Positions 27,618 through 36,268 of a DNA stretch of 64,000 bases are shown here, in pieces. This DNA is from Bin75 sp965200435 (lineage in GTDB: Bacteria > Nitrospirota > Nitrospiria > Nitrospirales > UBA8639), in assembly GCA_965200435.1 (NCBI GenBank), contig OZ241337.1, positions 372,001-436,000 on the forward strand. Reading direction: 5' to 3'. Position 1 is the stretch's first letter. Every line of letters begins with the position of its first letter. The notes under the pieces are model-generated. The model ran no database searches. It was not told where the DNA came from and saw only the letters and a program-made list of their open reading frames with translations. The position numbers were made by a program, and so were the translations under genes.

Positions 27618-28724
27618 TTATCGACAAACTAAGCGGGAAGAAGCGGGCTGGAAATTAACACAGCCTCTCCGGGCCTCGCAAGCAACTGTATGGGTCCACC
27701 ACATTTGGCACTCGGGGTGGTGGTGAATCAGGGATTGTACCGGAGATTGCCGCCCAAGGCTATGGTGGGGCAACACGGTATTGTAGGCCAGCAACCAATC
27801 GGCCAGTTTGCGGTTAAAGGCCGCCAAATCGTCGAACAGCAGATCCTCGTGGTAGTCCACGAAGGTCTCTTGCAGGGTGCGATTGAACCGTTCCGCATGA
27901 GCGTTCATTTTCGGGGATCGGGGATACGTCCACCAGTGGGTGATGCCGCGTTCATCGAGCCGGTGCTGGAAATGCCCCTGGAACTCCGGGCCGTTATCGG
28001 AGAGGAGGACCCGGGGTGGGGCCGGGAGCAACGCACAGAGTGCATCGAGGGCGTGGGTGGCATGGCAGCTGGAGGCGGTGGCGGTGGCCACAGCGAAGGC
28101 GAAGCGACTGCAGGGATCGATGAAGGTAAATAGGTAGCGGCGGAGTCCGGCGTGGAGCCGCACAACGGGATCGCCGGCCAAGACCGCCAGGGGCTGGGCG
28201 GGGCGGGGCCGGGGCGGGCGGGATTTCCGGCGCCGTGTCCGGGGTTTGGGCCGGCCCCGGGCATCCAGGCGGCTCGGCGTGTGCCGCATCCGGTCCGGGG
28301 CGCGGGCGATCAGGCGCCCGATGGTGGAGACCCTGGGGAGGGCTAGCCCGTGCTGCGCACACCACGGCCGCAGTAGGACGTGCAGCTTGGCCTTCCCACG
28401 GTTGGGATACGTGGTGCGTAGCCGCCGGATCGCTTGGCTCAGGGCGGGTGGCCACGTGGCCTGCCGCCGCCGGTGGGGGGCCCTAGAGCGGACGGCCAAC
28501 GCCTGCGGGTCCCCGCCAGCCTGAGTGAGCGCCCGCTGCCAGCGATAAAGCGTCCGGCGGCTGACGCCAAAGGCCTCCCCCGTCGCGGCTGGGCCATGCC
28601 GGGCGCAAAAGTGCAGAATCTTGAGTCGGTGATGGGCTTCGTGGGGTATCATGTCCCAACGATGCCCGAATTGCGTTAGTCGATAAAACCCCCTGATGCG
28701 ATAGCCGACATGGTGGATTTGCAT
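27618..28724 (-). CDS. IS481-family transposase (DDE), stop-loss extended
   Basis: A 368-residue protein from the ATG preceded by GGAGGAGAGG. N-terminal helix-turn-helix (EAFGVSRRTLYRWQRA), then the rve integrase core with Asp in DPVVRLHAG, Asp in LSDNGPEF and Glu in NAHAERFNRTLQE. The catalytic triad is intact. The stop seen in copy 2 (TAA after PEC) is CAA here, so the frame runs out of the element into flanking DNA and adds about 25 residues. It may still be functional. Confidence 0.88.
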   Translation of the reverse strand: MQIHHVGYRIRGFYRLTQFGHRWDMIPHEAHHRLKILHFCARHGPAATGEAFGVSRRTLYRWQRALTQAGGDPQALAVRSRAPHRRRQATWPPALSQAIRRLRTTYPNRGKAKLHVLLRPWCAQHGLALPRVSTIGRLIARAPDRMRHTPSRLDARGRPKPRTRRRKSRPPRPRPAQPLAVLAGDPVVRLHAGLRRYLFTFIDPCSRFAFAVATATASSCHATHALDALCALLPAPPRVLLSDNGPEFQGHFQHRLDERGITHWWTYPRSPKMNAHAERFNRTLQETFVDYHEDLLFDDLAAFNRKLADWLLAYNTVLPHHSLGRQSPVQSLIHHHPECQMWWTHTVACEARRGCVNFQPASSRLVCR

Positions 28725-28773
28725 GGCCTCTCCTCCTGTGTCGAGGAGTGCCAAAGGTTTCTGAACTTATACA
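27687..28773 (-). mobile_element. IS481-family insertion sequence, copy 1
   Basis: A 1,087-bp element bounded by TGTA...TACA. Imperfect inverted ends: left TGTATGGGTCCACCACATTT then GGCACTC, right (reverse) TGTATAAGTTCAGAAACC then TTTGGCACTC. The 5-bp flanks are GCAAC (27682-27686) and GCAAA (28774-28778), a target duplication with one mismatch. Inserted between mobA and argS. Near-identical layout to copy 2 at 58077-59162, which is 1 bp shorter. Interior clearly more GC-rich than its neighbours. Confidence 0.9.
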
Positions 28774-28870
28774 GCAAAGGGACTCTTTCCGGCACCGGCG
28801 TTCGTAGCCCTCGTCCTTCAACTTGGCTGGCACCGGGACGGATGAGCAAAACAATGTACCGGTCGATCAT

Positions 28871-29488
28871 TCATAGGAATGGAAACGAGCCAAGCTTGAT
28901 CTTCTTTGCGAGTTCAACGTCAGCCGGTGCATTCAAATTCAAAAAAGAAAGGAGTTGAGGATCCAAACGTTTAATCTCCGACTCGGGGATACGATGCACG
29001 GTCAGATCCCGTTTATCAGCAATATTCTGAAGACGAAGGTCGCGGGCATCAATCATTTCCTTTAAAAACGGGAGACACGTCTTGGAATACAGCCCATGTA
29101 GAGGCTGCAACCCGTGGACCAATTCAGCCAGGACAATATCCGCTGCCTCGACCTTTTGAGAAAAAAACTCAATGACAGCCGGATTGAGAAATGGCATATC
29201 ACAAGCCACAATAAATACTCGGGGATATTGGGAACAGAATAATCCGGTATAGAGCCCCCCCACGGCGGCACAGCCCGGGATCAGATCAGTGACGATCTTT
29301 ATTCTCTTATCTTGTCTCGGTATATCCTCTTCCGCCAACACCAACAGCACTTCCGGGAAGGCATCAAGCAAAACCGACAGGACCCTGTCCAAAAGCGGTT
29401 TCCCATGAACGGGCACATAGCGTTTATCCATCCCCATTCTTCTACTTTTTCCACCGGCTAACACCACACCGGAAATTTCTTGAATCAC
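28871..29488 (-). CDS. mobA: molybdenum cofactor guanylyltransferase
   Basis: A 205-residue nucleotidyltransferase that attaches GMP to molybdopterin to give the bis-MGD cofactor needed by NXR-type enzymes. The signature LAGGKSRRMGMDK at the N-terminus and the IVACDMPFL motif are present. I chose GTG at 29488 (GAGGG upstream); the TTG at 29506 lies inside the T-run of the preceding terminator. It stands alone between a terminator and the IS481 copy. Confidence 0.88.
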   Translation of the reverse strand: MIQEISGVVLAGGKSRRMGMDKRYVPVHGKPLLDRVLSVLLDAFPEVLLVLAEEDIPRQDKRIKIVTDLIPGCAAVGGLYTGLFCSQYPRVFIVACDMPFLNPAVIEFFSQKVEAADIVLAELVHGLQPLHGLYSKTCLPFLKEMIDARDLRLQNIADKRDLTVHRIPESEIKRLDPQLLSFLNLNAPADVELAKKIKLGSFPFL

Positions 29489-29504
29489 CTTGCCCTCACT
29501 CGAC

Positions 29505-29536
29505 AAAAAAAAGGGGGTGGACGCGAGCCCACCCCC
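29505..29536 (-). terminator. rho-independent terminator of the bd-like oxidase operon
   Basis: A perfect 8-bp GC stem (29513-29520 with 29529-29536, 8-nt loop), followed on the minus strand by eight T (29512-29505). 36 bp after the stop of the gene at 29572. Confidence 0.85.
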
Positions 29537-29571
29537 ATTTATTCGCCACTGCGGTGCGTACGATGTCAGGC

Positions 29572-31392
29572 TTAACCCTTGGTCTTGCGCCGGTTGGCAC
29601 GCCGCCCCAACACCCAGAATTCCACGATCACGATCCCGACTCCAATCAGCGCCGGATACACATACGTGCTCAGCGGAATCGGTGGTTCCATCACCAAATA
29701 ATAGAACGCCGACACCGCCATCTTCCGCCCCACGTCTCCGTTGTGCCCGTCCCAGGCAAAGAACACCATCGGGATATATTTACCTCGCTCCAGGTACGCG
29801 ACTTCTTCGTAATCCCCTTTCAACGGCCGTTTCACCAAAACCGTCCACCGCCCATTGACCCACTCCGCTTTCACCACTTCCACTTCCTCTTGAAAGTCCA
29901 GATCGGTGAGGTCCTGGTCCCAGCCCGTGCCTTCATACACAGCCAAGGTCCCATCCGCGGTCCATTTGGTGATATCCACCGAAAACGTCTCGTCTCCCCA
30001 GAAATACCGGGGCTTCCGGGGGGCCGGCAACTCCTGCCATTTAACCGGGAATTGGAACGCGACTCCGTCATTGTAGACGCTATACCCGTCTTTTTGCTTG
30101 GCCGCAATCGATTCCTGATGGAACGGATCTTCGGCAAACGTGGTCCCCTGTGGCGATTGCTCTTCTACGCCATAGTCCCCCAGGTTCACTTCCGTCGGAT
30201 CCCAATCCACCTCATCTTCCTGAATGCTCTTGGTCCGGTCATCCCACCGGAACAGAAATTCGACGTGCGTGTCGTTATACAGCGATTGCACCCACACATC
30301 GTCGATCCGATTCACGAAATTCCTTGGCTTGTGCGTGATTTGCCCTCCCATGGCAATCCACCGCCGGGGAATCAGGTTCCACCGCTCGTCCTGTTCGTCC
30401 ACAGGCAGGTCGCCTTCCACGTATTTGGAAGGAATCACGAAGTTGCTCTTGGGTTTGTCTGTCAGGGGATCAATCTGTAACGGGAGCTCGGTCGAAAACT
30501 GCTGCGCGACTTCATCACTCACCGCGCCGTCCGGCGCCTCAATGATTCCCTCGCGCTCACACAGCGAATTGACGTAGTTGGCAATGTCCCACCGCTCGTC
30601 CACACTGGTGTTATCAGCGAACGAGGGCATCGGCGTGCCATTCAACCCCGTAGAGAACGTCCGGAAGATGTTCTTCACGTTGTAGGGGTCCTGCCGGCTG
30701 CCTCGAAAGTTCCAACATTTGTGCCAATCCGCCGGCTGGATACTGAACCCCCAGTCGTCCTTGAGGTTGAACGCGTTCCCGTCGCCCCGACCTTCCAAGC
30801 CGTGGCATTCGATACATTTCTTCTCGACCACCAGTTCCGAGCCCCGTTTGATGGATTCCGGGGTATTCGGCTTTGGCTGCAACTTCTCCAACTCCAACAC
30901 AAACAGTTCTTCGAATTCCTCGTCCTGCCACGACCTGTCCTGCACTAATTGCGTGGTCACGAACGCCAGCACGTCTTTACGTTGCTGTTCCGTGAGAATA
31001 CCTTCCCACGACGGCATCGCCGATCCTGGTAGTCCATGGGTGACGGTTTCCAACAAGTCCACGTCGATCAGGGGCAATTGCCCACTGGCCGTGTGCCGGA
31101 TCTTGAAGGTACCCGCATTGAAGTTCCGCGGCCGCGGCCACAGCCTTACAGCCCCCGGGCCGTCCCCGGCCCCTTCCACGCCGTGGCACCACACGCATTT
31201 GGTAAAGTACACCCGCTTGCCGGCTTCAATCTGTTCAGCCGGTAGTGGCGAGGGCAATCCCTGTTTCACAAAGCCCTCAGGGAGGTCTTCCTGGGCTCCG
31301 CTGATCAGGGGGACCCCCAACCCCAGCAGGACACTTACCCCCACGCACACGCCCCACCGGGCCCAGTTACTTCCATATCTACTCTTACTCAT
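29572..31392 (-). CDS. diheme cytochrome c fused to NxrC-like heme b domain
   Basis: A 606-residue protein. Signal peptide, cytochrome c domain 1 (CVWCH 66-70), cytochrome c domain 2 (CIECH 193-197), then an ethylbenzene-dehydrogenase-gamma-type domain (about 310-575), then a C-terminal membrane anchor (PALIGVGIVIVEFWVLG). In the gamma domain the Lys ligand position is kept (VLVKRPL, Lys521), but the Met position reads YFWGD, with Trp465 in place of Met. The ATG at 31392 (GGAG upstream) is chosen over the frame-opening ATG at 31458, which overlaps the previous gene. Last gene of the first bd-like oxidase cluster. Confidence 0.85.
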   Translation of the reverse strand: MSKSRYGSNWARWGVCVGVSVLLGLGVPLISGAQEDLPEGFVKQGLPSPLPAEQIEAGKRVYFTKCVWCHGVEGAGDGPGAVRLWPRPRNFNAGTFKIRHTASGQLPLIDVDLLETVTHGLPGSAMPSWEGILTEQQRKDVLAFVTTQLVQDRSWQDEEFEELFVLELEKLQPKPNTPESIKRGSELVVEKKCIECHGLEGRGDGNAFNLKDDWGFSIQPADWHKCWNFRGSRQDPYNVKNIFRTFSTGLNGTPMPSFADNTSVDERWDIANYVNSLCEREGIIEAPDGAVSDEVAQQFSTELPLQIDPLTDKPKSNFVIPSKYVEGDLPVDEQDERWNLIPRRWIAMGGQITHKPRNFVNRIDDVWVQSLYNDTHVEFLFRWDDRTKSIQEDEVDWDPTEVNLGDYGVEEQSPQGTTFAEDPFHQESIAAKQKDGYSVYNDGVAFQFPVKWQELPAPRKPRYFWGDETFSVDITKWTADGTLAVYEGTGWDQDLTDLDFQEEVEVVKAEWVNGRWTVLVKRPLKGDYEEVAYLERGKYIPMVFFAWDGHNGDVGRKMAVSAFYYLVMEPPIPLSTYVYPALIGVGIVIVEFWVLGRRANRRKTKG

Positions 31393-31414
31393 GGCTCGTC
31401 TCCGCTCCTCTCGA

Positions 31415-32380
31415 TTAATCCCAGGTCCGTGGATAGTAGCCCGTGTGCCAATATTCAAACATCACCACTTTCCAGATTTCGTCCACCGTCAGATGCTGCT
31501 CCCATGGCGGCATCACCGAGGCCCAGGGAAACCCTTCACCAGGCAGCCCGATTCCGCCTTTCGACACCCTCCAGAACACAAAGGTCTCCTGGAGCTGTGC
31601 GATCGTCCCCGCATCCGTGAAATTCGCCGGAATCGGGTTGAACGCGTACGCCCACAACCCTCTGCCGTTCAAATTGTCGCCGTGACAGAAGTGGCAATTC
31701 TGAAAGAAAATTTCGCCCCCTTCCCGCACGTATTTGATGTACCCTTCCGCATTGGGATCCCAGGGATTGTAATTCGCGTCGTTCACGTCTTTCATCAAGC
31801 GCCCCATGGCTTGCTCAACGATCCGCGCGTTCGTGTATTCCTGGTCGTATTTGCCATCGTTGTTGACCCGATAGGGATTCTCCACCACTTGCAGCACAAA
31901 GGTCTTCCCATGCACCTTCGTGGTCGCCGGCGGAGCCGGATGCACCGTTCTCAACTCGATCGGTTCCTCAAAACTGGGCAGAAACGAGTTGTACGCAAAC
32001 CCGCCCAACGCCAGCGGGAGCACGATCAATGCCACTATTCGGGCCCCCTTGTGAAACCCGCTGATTCCGTCCATCACGTTCATCACCGGCCGCTTGAATT
32101 CCTGCCACTCACCTTCTGAGCCCGAGACCCACATAAAAATACCGCACGCCGAGACCGTTCCGTAAATGGCCCGCACACTGAACGGAATCGGGGGATAGAT
32201 GCGGTACTTCAAATAAAGCTGGATGTAAATCCAGACTCCCACGCCGGCCCAGAACTTGGGAATCCCCATCCCCGCCCGATTCAGTGCCCAGTTCACCAAC
32301 GCAAAAACCAAAATCGAACAGGCCAACTCCGAAATCATCTGCATCGGCATGTAGCCTTCGACTAACTTTAACCAAGTCAT
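31415..32380 (-). CDS. membrane-anchored monoheme cytochrome c
   Basis: A 321-residue protein with about four N-terminal membrane helices (roughly 15-35, 40-62, 70-90, 115-135), then a periplasmic cytochrome c domain with CHFCH (229-233) and a candidate axial Met in SVMPPW. The start at 32380 (GGGAG upstream) is preferred over a GTG at 32410. 22 bp before the diheme fusion protein and 40 bp after the next cytochrome, so one transcript. It probably feeds electrons to the bd-like subunit encoded upstream. Confidence 0.85.
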   Translation of the reverse strand: MTWLKLVEGYMPMQMISELACSILVFALVNWALNRAGMGIPKFWAGVGVWIYIQLYLKYRIYPPIPFSVRAIYGTVSACGIFMWVSGSEGEWQEFKRPVMNVMDGISGFHKGARIVALIVLPLALGGFAYNSFLPSFEEPIELRTVHPAPPATTKVHGKTFVLQVVENPYRVNNDGKYDQEYTNARIVEQAMGRLMKDVNDANYNPWDPNAEGYIKYVREGGEIFFQNCHFCHGDNLNGRGLWAYAFNPIPANFTDAGTIAQLQETFVFWRVSKGGIGLPGEGFPWASVMPPWEQHLTVDEIWKVVMFEYWHTGYYPRTWD

Positions 32381-32420
32381 TGTATGAAACTCCCGTTTGT
32401 TGAATCCCACAGCTTAAGGA

Positions 32421-33740
32421 TTAATTAAAATCTTCCAATGACGGTAATTCCTGTCCCTCTTTCAGGCTGGACAGATAATTCACAATTTTGTTTACGGCTC
32501 CCGCACTTAATTTTTGGCCAAAATCTTTCGGCATCTGGTTGTCCGGGAAATCCTTCACTACGTACATGCTCGGATTTAAAATCGACTCGGTGATGTATTC
32601 ACGGGTAGACGTGGCATGCCCCTGATATCCAGGATCTTTCAACCGTTGAGGCGCATTGCTGCCTTCCATCAACAAGGGCCCGACTTTGCCGGTGGCCCCT
32701 TCAATACCGGGAATCGTATGACACGCAGGACACCCCGCCTTCATAAAGAGATCCGTGATCGGTTCTTCCCCGGTCGCCAGCACCCCGCCCGCTGCGGCCT
32801 CATCCCCTTCGGCACTCGCCTGCGGCCGTTCGCCTTCAGGAATAAATTTTTCATACGATGCTTGAATTTCTTCGTACGTGGGCGCTTCCTTGCCTTCCCG
32901 AACGTACAACCACGTATCCACCGCAGCCAATTCCCCCAAGGTCAGCGAGATCGGGGGCTTGTGAATTCTTGGCATGGGGCTTTCCGTATCGTTCGAGCCT
33001 TTTACCCCAAACCCAGGCACGACAAAGCAACTCGGGCACGCATGCGACTCTGCAATATATTCCTGACCGTTCGTGGCAGTCCCCGAGCCCTCAAACGCTT
33101 CTTTTTGCACGGTATCCCGCGCCGCGGGGTCGTTCATATGATATTTTTCGTGCTTCAAACGTTCTTCGGCTCGAGCCGGAATGTCCCAAAGATTCGGGGC
33201 CCGTTCACTCAGAAAGCCCTGATTGAATCCGTGACACAGCGGGCATTGACCTTTTCCGATGGCACCCTGTACTTTACTTTGGCCAAGACCGCCGAAAATA
33301 ATTTTTTCCCCTTCGTCGGCTAATTGCTGCGGCGTCATGCTCTGGAAATCAAGCTTCACCTCAGGAGGCGGAAATCCCCCCTCAACCTGGGGCAACCAAT
33401 TACCATACCCCGACAACGCCGCCGCCACGAAAAACATGAACCCCCCGATTTTCATCAGGGCACCAATATTGGAGAAATAAATACCCATGATGTAGGCCAA
33501 ACAGGTAATCATCACCAACGAGACAGGCAGCAGTCGACTCTCCCCATAAAAGTTATTTTTGTAGTTCGCAATGGCGATAAACGCCATTAACGCACATAAC
33601 ATACCGATAAACGTCTTAAACGTGACATTCCTCTTTTGCTCAGGGTCAGTCAGTTTCGCTTGAAAATACACCAAGAGTCCCAGCAAAAAGGCGAATGCCG
33701 GCCATCCAATCGAGATCGCTTCCGTAATTAATTCAACCAC
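32421..33740 (-). CDS. membrane-bound cytochrome c with two hemes and one lost heme site
   Basis: A 439-residue protein: four membrane helices (within about 8-115), then three cytochrome-c-like segments. CPLCH (166-170) and CPACH (337-341) are complete, but the middle one reads CPSCF (235-239), with Phe instead of the heme-ligand His. A Glu/Ala-rich linker precedes the last domain. The frame also has an ATG at 33758, but it abuts a 13-bp hairpin and has no ribosome site. The GTG at 33740 has GGAGG 7 bp upstream and is preferred. Second gene after the bd-like oxidase. Confidence 0.82.
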   Translation of the reverse strand: MVELITEAISIGWPAFAFLLGLLVYFQAKLTDPEQKRNVTFKTFIGMLCALMAFIAIANYKNNFYGESRLLPVSLVMITCLAYIMGIYFSNIGALMKIGGFMFFVAAALSGYGNWLPQVEGGFPPPEVKLDFQSMTPQQLADEGEKIIFGGLGQSKVQGAIGKGQCPLCHGFNQGFLSERAPNLWDIPARAEERLKHEKYHMNDPAARDTVQKEAFEGSGTATNGQEYIAESHACPSCFVVPGFGVKGSNDTESPMPRIHKPPISLTLGELAAVDTWLYVREGKEAPTYEEIQASYEKFIPEGERPQASAEGDEAAAGGVLATGEEPITDLFMKAGCPACHTIPGIEGATGKVGPLLMEGSNAPQRLKDPGYQGHATSTREYITESILNPSMYVVKDFPDNQMPKDFGQKLSAGAVNKIVNYLSSLKEGQELPSLEDFN

Positions 33741-33758
33741 CTTGCCCCCTCCAAACAT

Positions 33759-33793
33759 GAGGCTACCCTGACTGTTACGATCAGGATAGCCTC
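33759..33793 (-). promoter_or_regulatory. intergenic hairpin before cytochrome gene
   Basis: Inverted repeat 33759-33771 with 33781-33793 (12 of 13 pairs, 9-nt loop). On the minus strand its 3' arm ends one base before the ATG at 33758. There is no long T-run, so it is more likely an RNA-processing, stability or translation-control element between the bd-like oxidase and cytochrome genes than a full terminator. Confidence 0.5.
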
Positions 33794-33823
33794 ATCATTA
33801 CGTATTTCATGCGAGTTTAATGA

Positions 33824-35788
33824 TTAATGACCAGTTGCAGGTTGCGGCGCGGTCCCCGGAACGGGTTGCGTCGCCGGCACCGGGGTCTTCTTGGCACCCA
33901 GCGCTCCAAGCCAAAATACAAACATAATCGTAATCCAGAAGAATAACACGTTAAACGAGATCACGTTCGCACCGAACCCAATGGTATGCGTGTACGCCCA
34001 AGGTGAATTGTCGCGCATGATCTCATTGACGTGCCAGAACAACCTCACCGATGACCGGATATACCCCATCAATCCCATCATCCAGGTAAAAGCGGTCGCC
34101 AGCATAATCAAAGCATACTGTGATCGTGGCGCAATCTGACCCCACCGAATCGGCCCGAGTTCCCTCGACTGCTTCAGCATAGCCAGATTCAACGCCGACC
34201 CGATAAACAAGCACGAAAGCGTACCGGCGACCTGTGGAACGGAGAGACCGATTCGAACGTTCGCCGGGATGAAATACCCATAACACGCCACCCAAATATT
34301 ATTAATATGGGCCACCACAAAGAACGTGATCAGGAAGACATTTCCGAACTTTGCCCATTTCACCGCAGGCACCCTGTTGCCACGCTGATACCATATAAAG
34401 CTGGCAATGGTGGTCATGATAATAGCATTAATTCCACCGTTTTTAGCCGACATCACGCCATAATTCCCCAGCACCGGATGTTGCTGACCACCCATGGCTT
34501 TCAATTCTGCCGGCGTCATCACTATGGTGTGGGGAGTGATAAAGACCAATAACCCCACGACCAAAATGAATACAAAGTATTTGATATACCGCTGAAATCT
34601 CTCCCCTCCGGTCATTCTTCCGAGGGCCTGCCAGAGATAATAGTTGGTCGTCAAAAACAGGATGCCGATCATGGTGGCCTGAATGATAAACAACCAAGCC
34701 AACAGACCGCCCATCAGCGTAATGCCCATTTGCTGACGATAGGCATACACCTCACGCATGAGCCAATACCCCGCAAACGGCAGGGGAATCAGGAAGGCGA
34801 CCCCAAGCGACATTGCGATATAGCCCATCCAATCGTAATGTGCGCGCTCTTCATCATTCTTTGCCGACAGAAACCGGTAAGCGGCATACGCTGCCACCAC
34901 ACCGCCGCCAAAGGCCATATTCCCGAGAATCCGATGCACGTTGAGTGGATTCCAGAGCGCCGTATGGAGTACGTGCCAGATATTTCCCAGATACCGTCCC
35001 TGCTCATCCACGCCGGCAGGCGACATCATGAAGCCGATCCAGGAATTGGCCAGGAACATCAACACCGTTCCGATCACGTTCAACACCACCGACATACTGA
35101 CATGGAGCCATTTCAACAACCCGTCTTTCATCTTGTCCCAGCCGTAGTAGTAGATATAGAGGGTTCCGCTTTCCGCCACGAACATCAACGCATAGATGTG
35201 CATCACCGGCCGGAAAATACTGGAAAGATAACCGAAGAAGGCAGGATACAAGGTCAGGAACGTGAAGATGAGAATGCCGCCGAGGATGGCGGTCAGCGAG
35301 TAAGCCGTGAGGCTGATTTTAATAAAGTCATAGGCCAATTGGTCATATTTCTTCGCCATTTCCTTGTCTTTGGCCACCAACCCGGCAAACTCGATACACA
35401 TACAGAAGATAGGCACGGCCAACACAAAGCTGCCATAGTATAAATGCTGCTGATTTGCTACCCAGAGAAGGACCCGGCTTTCGAAGTTGTACCGCGGGTA
35501 AAATTCTTCCGTATCGGCCGTCTTGGGAGCCGGCGCACCGACGGCGGGACCTTCCGTTTTGTAATAAACGTCTCTTCCGATTTCAACCTTTTCTTCTTCG
35601 CCTTCCGACCCTTCGGCTTCCTGGGCAGCGACGACATCTGGAGGCGGCCCGCCTGCCGCAGGAGCACCCCCACCGGCCAAGGCCGGCAGTGCTACAACGA
35701 TCGGGAGCAGCAACATGACTCCCATTGCAAAAAGACCAGTGACTGCCAGAAATTTCTTTCCGGCGCGTCCACTTTTGAGGCGACCCAT
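33824..35788 (-). CDS. bd-like oxidase membrane subunit, copy 1
   Basis: A 654-residue polytopic protein: signal/first helix (about 15-40), a periplasmic acidic stretch, then some 13-14 helices. The VANQQHLYYG helix start (His115), the SWIGFMMSPAG and WNPLNVHRILG segments, and PFAGYWLMREVY recall cytochrome bd subunit I, while the total size is larger. It matches the bd-like terminal oxidase proposed for Nitrospira. Its paralog at 39284-41134 shares the same blocks. Starts at 35788 after AAGGAGG. No canonical heme-copper oxidase genes occur nearby. Catalytic assignment (oxygen reduction) is family inference. Confidence 0.82.
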   Translation of the reverse strand: MGRLKSGRAGKKFLAVTGLFAMGVMLLLPIVVALPALAGGGAPAAGGPPPDVVAAQEAEGSEGEEEKVEIGRDVYYKTEGPAVGAPAPKTADTEEFYPRYNFESRVLLWVANQQHLYYGSFVLAVPIFCMCIEFAGLVAKDKEMAKKYDQLAYDFIKISLTAYSLTAILGGILIFTFLTLYPAFFGYLSSIFRPVMHIYALMFVAESGTLYIYYYGWDKMKDGLLKWLHVSMSVVLNVIGTVLMFLANSWIGFMMSPAGVDEQGRYLGNIWHVLHTALWNPLNVHRILGNMAFGGGVVAAYAAYRFLSAKNDEERAHYDWMGYIAMSLGVAFLIPLPFAGYWLMREVYAYRQQMGITLMGGLLAWLFIIQATMIGILFLTTNYYLWQALGRMTGGERFQRYIKYFVFILVVGLLVFITPHTIVMTPAELKAMGGQQHPVLGNYGVMSAKNGGINAIIMTTIASFIWYQRGNRVPAVKWAKFGNVFLITFFVVAHINNIWVACYGYFIPANVRIGLSVPQVAGTLSCLFIGSALNLAMLKQSRELGPIRWGQIAPRSQYALIMLATAFTWMMGLMGYIRSSVRLFWHVNEIMRDNSPWAYTHTIGFGANVISFNVLFFWITIMFVFWLGALGAKKTPVPATQPVPGTAPQPATGH

Positions 35789-35886
35789 GACCAACCTCCT
35801 TCTTTCTTTGAAGTTATTCAAAGAACAATAAACCGCTTATAGTTGTTCAGTTTTTCGGGATGACTGCTTGACGACAATAGTATTTC

Positions 35887-36003
35887 TCACCTGAGAATAT
35901 AGAAATAATCCAACCCCTGCATATCCATGAGAACCCAATCGAGAAACTGAAAATATGCCACGGAAATCACGATCGAAATGATGAGATACACAACGGTCTG
36001 CAT
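35887..36003 (-). CDS. 38-residue single-span membrane peptide upstream of bd-like oxidase
   Basis: The frame starts with ATG at 36003 (AGGAGG upstream) and stops with TGA at 35887. The peptide opens MQTVVYLIISIVISVAYF, one membrane span, followed by a short tail with three Asp and several aromatics. It lies 98 bp before the bd-like subunit start, in the same direction. Canonical bd oxidases have very short subunits (CydX/CbdX type), so an equivalent small subunit is possible. Identity is inference from size, span and position. Confidence 0.65.
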   Translation of the reverse strand: MQTVVYLIISIVISVAYFQFLDWVLMDMQGLDYFYILR

Positions 36004-36050
36004 ATAAAAACCTCCTCTTTATTTCCTATTTCTCCTGTCCGATTCCTTCT

Positions 36051-36164
36051 TCAACAAGGGCATTGAATGCCGGCAAACCAATAGAAAAACCACAAGCTGA
36101 CGGCACAGGTCAGGTAGAAAATTGCCTTGCCCAGCTTGATCTGAAATGGATCACTTTTTGCCAT
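36051..36164 (-). CDS. 37-residue single-span membrane peptide, first gene of oxidase unit
   Basis: ATG at 36164 preceded by AAGGA, stop TGA at 36051. The N-terminus is soluble (MAKSDPFQIKLGKA), then comes one span rich in aromatics (LWFFYWF) and a terminal CPC. It lies 47 bp upstream of the 38-residue peptide and reads the same way, so both probably begin the bd-like oxidase transcript. Too short for family searches by eye. Confidence 0.62.
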   Translation of the reverse strand: MAKSDPFQIKLGKAIFYLTCAVSLWFFYWFAGIQCPC

Positions 36165-36207
36165 CTCAATTTTCCTTCTAGATGTTTGACCTTAATGAAT
36201 AATACGC

Positions 36208-36235
36208 TTGACACATTTCTTCAATATGTGATACT
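36208..36235 (+). promoter_or_regulatory. sigma-70-type promoter, plus strand
   Basis: TTGACA (36208-36213), 16 bp, GATACT (36230-36235). Points toward the 34-residue peptide at 36269, giving a leader of about 27 nt. It lies in the 104-bp gap shared with the minus-strand oxidase unit. Confidence 0.55.
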
Positions 36236-36268
36236 CAACACACACTTTTTGTGAGAATAGGGAACGCT

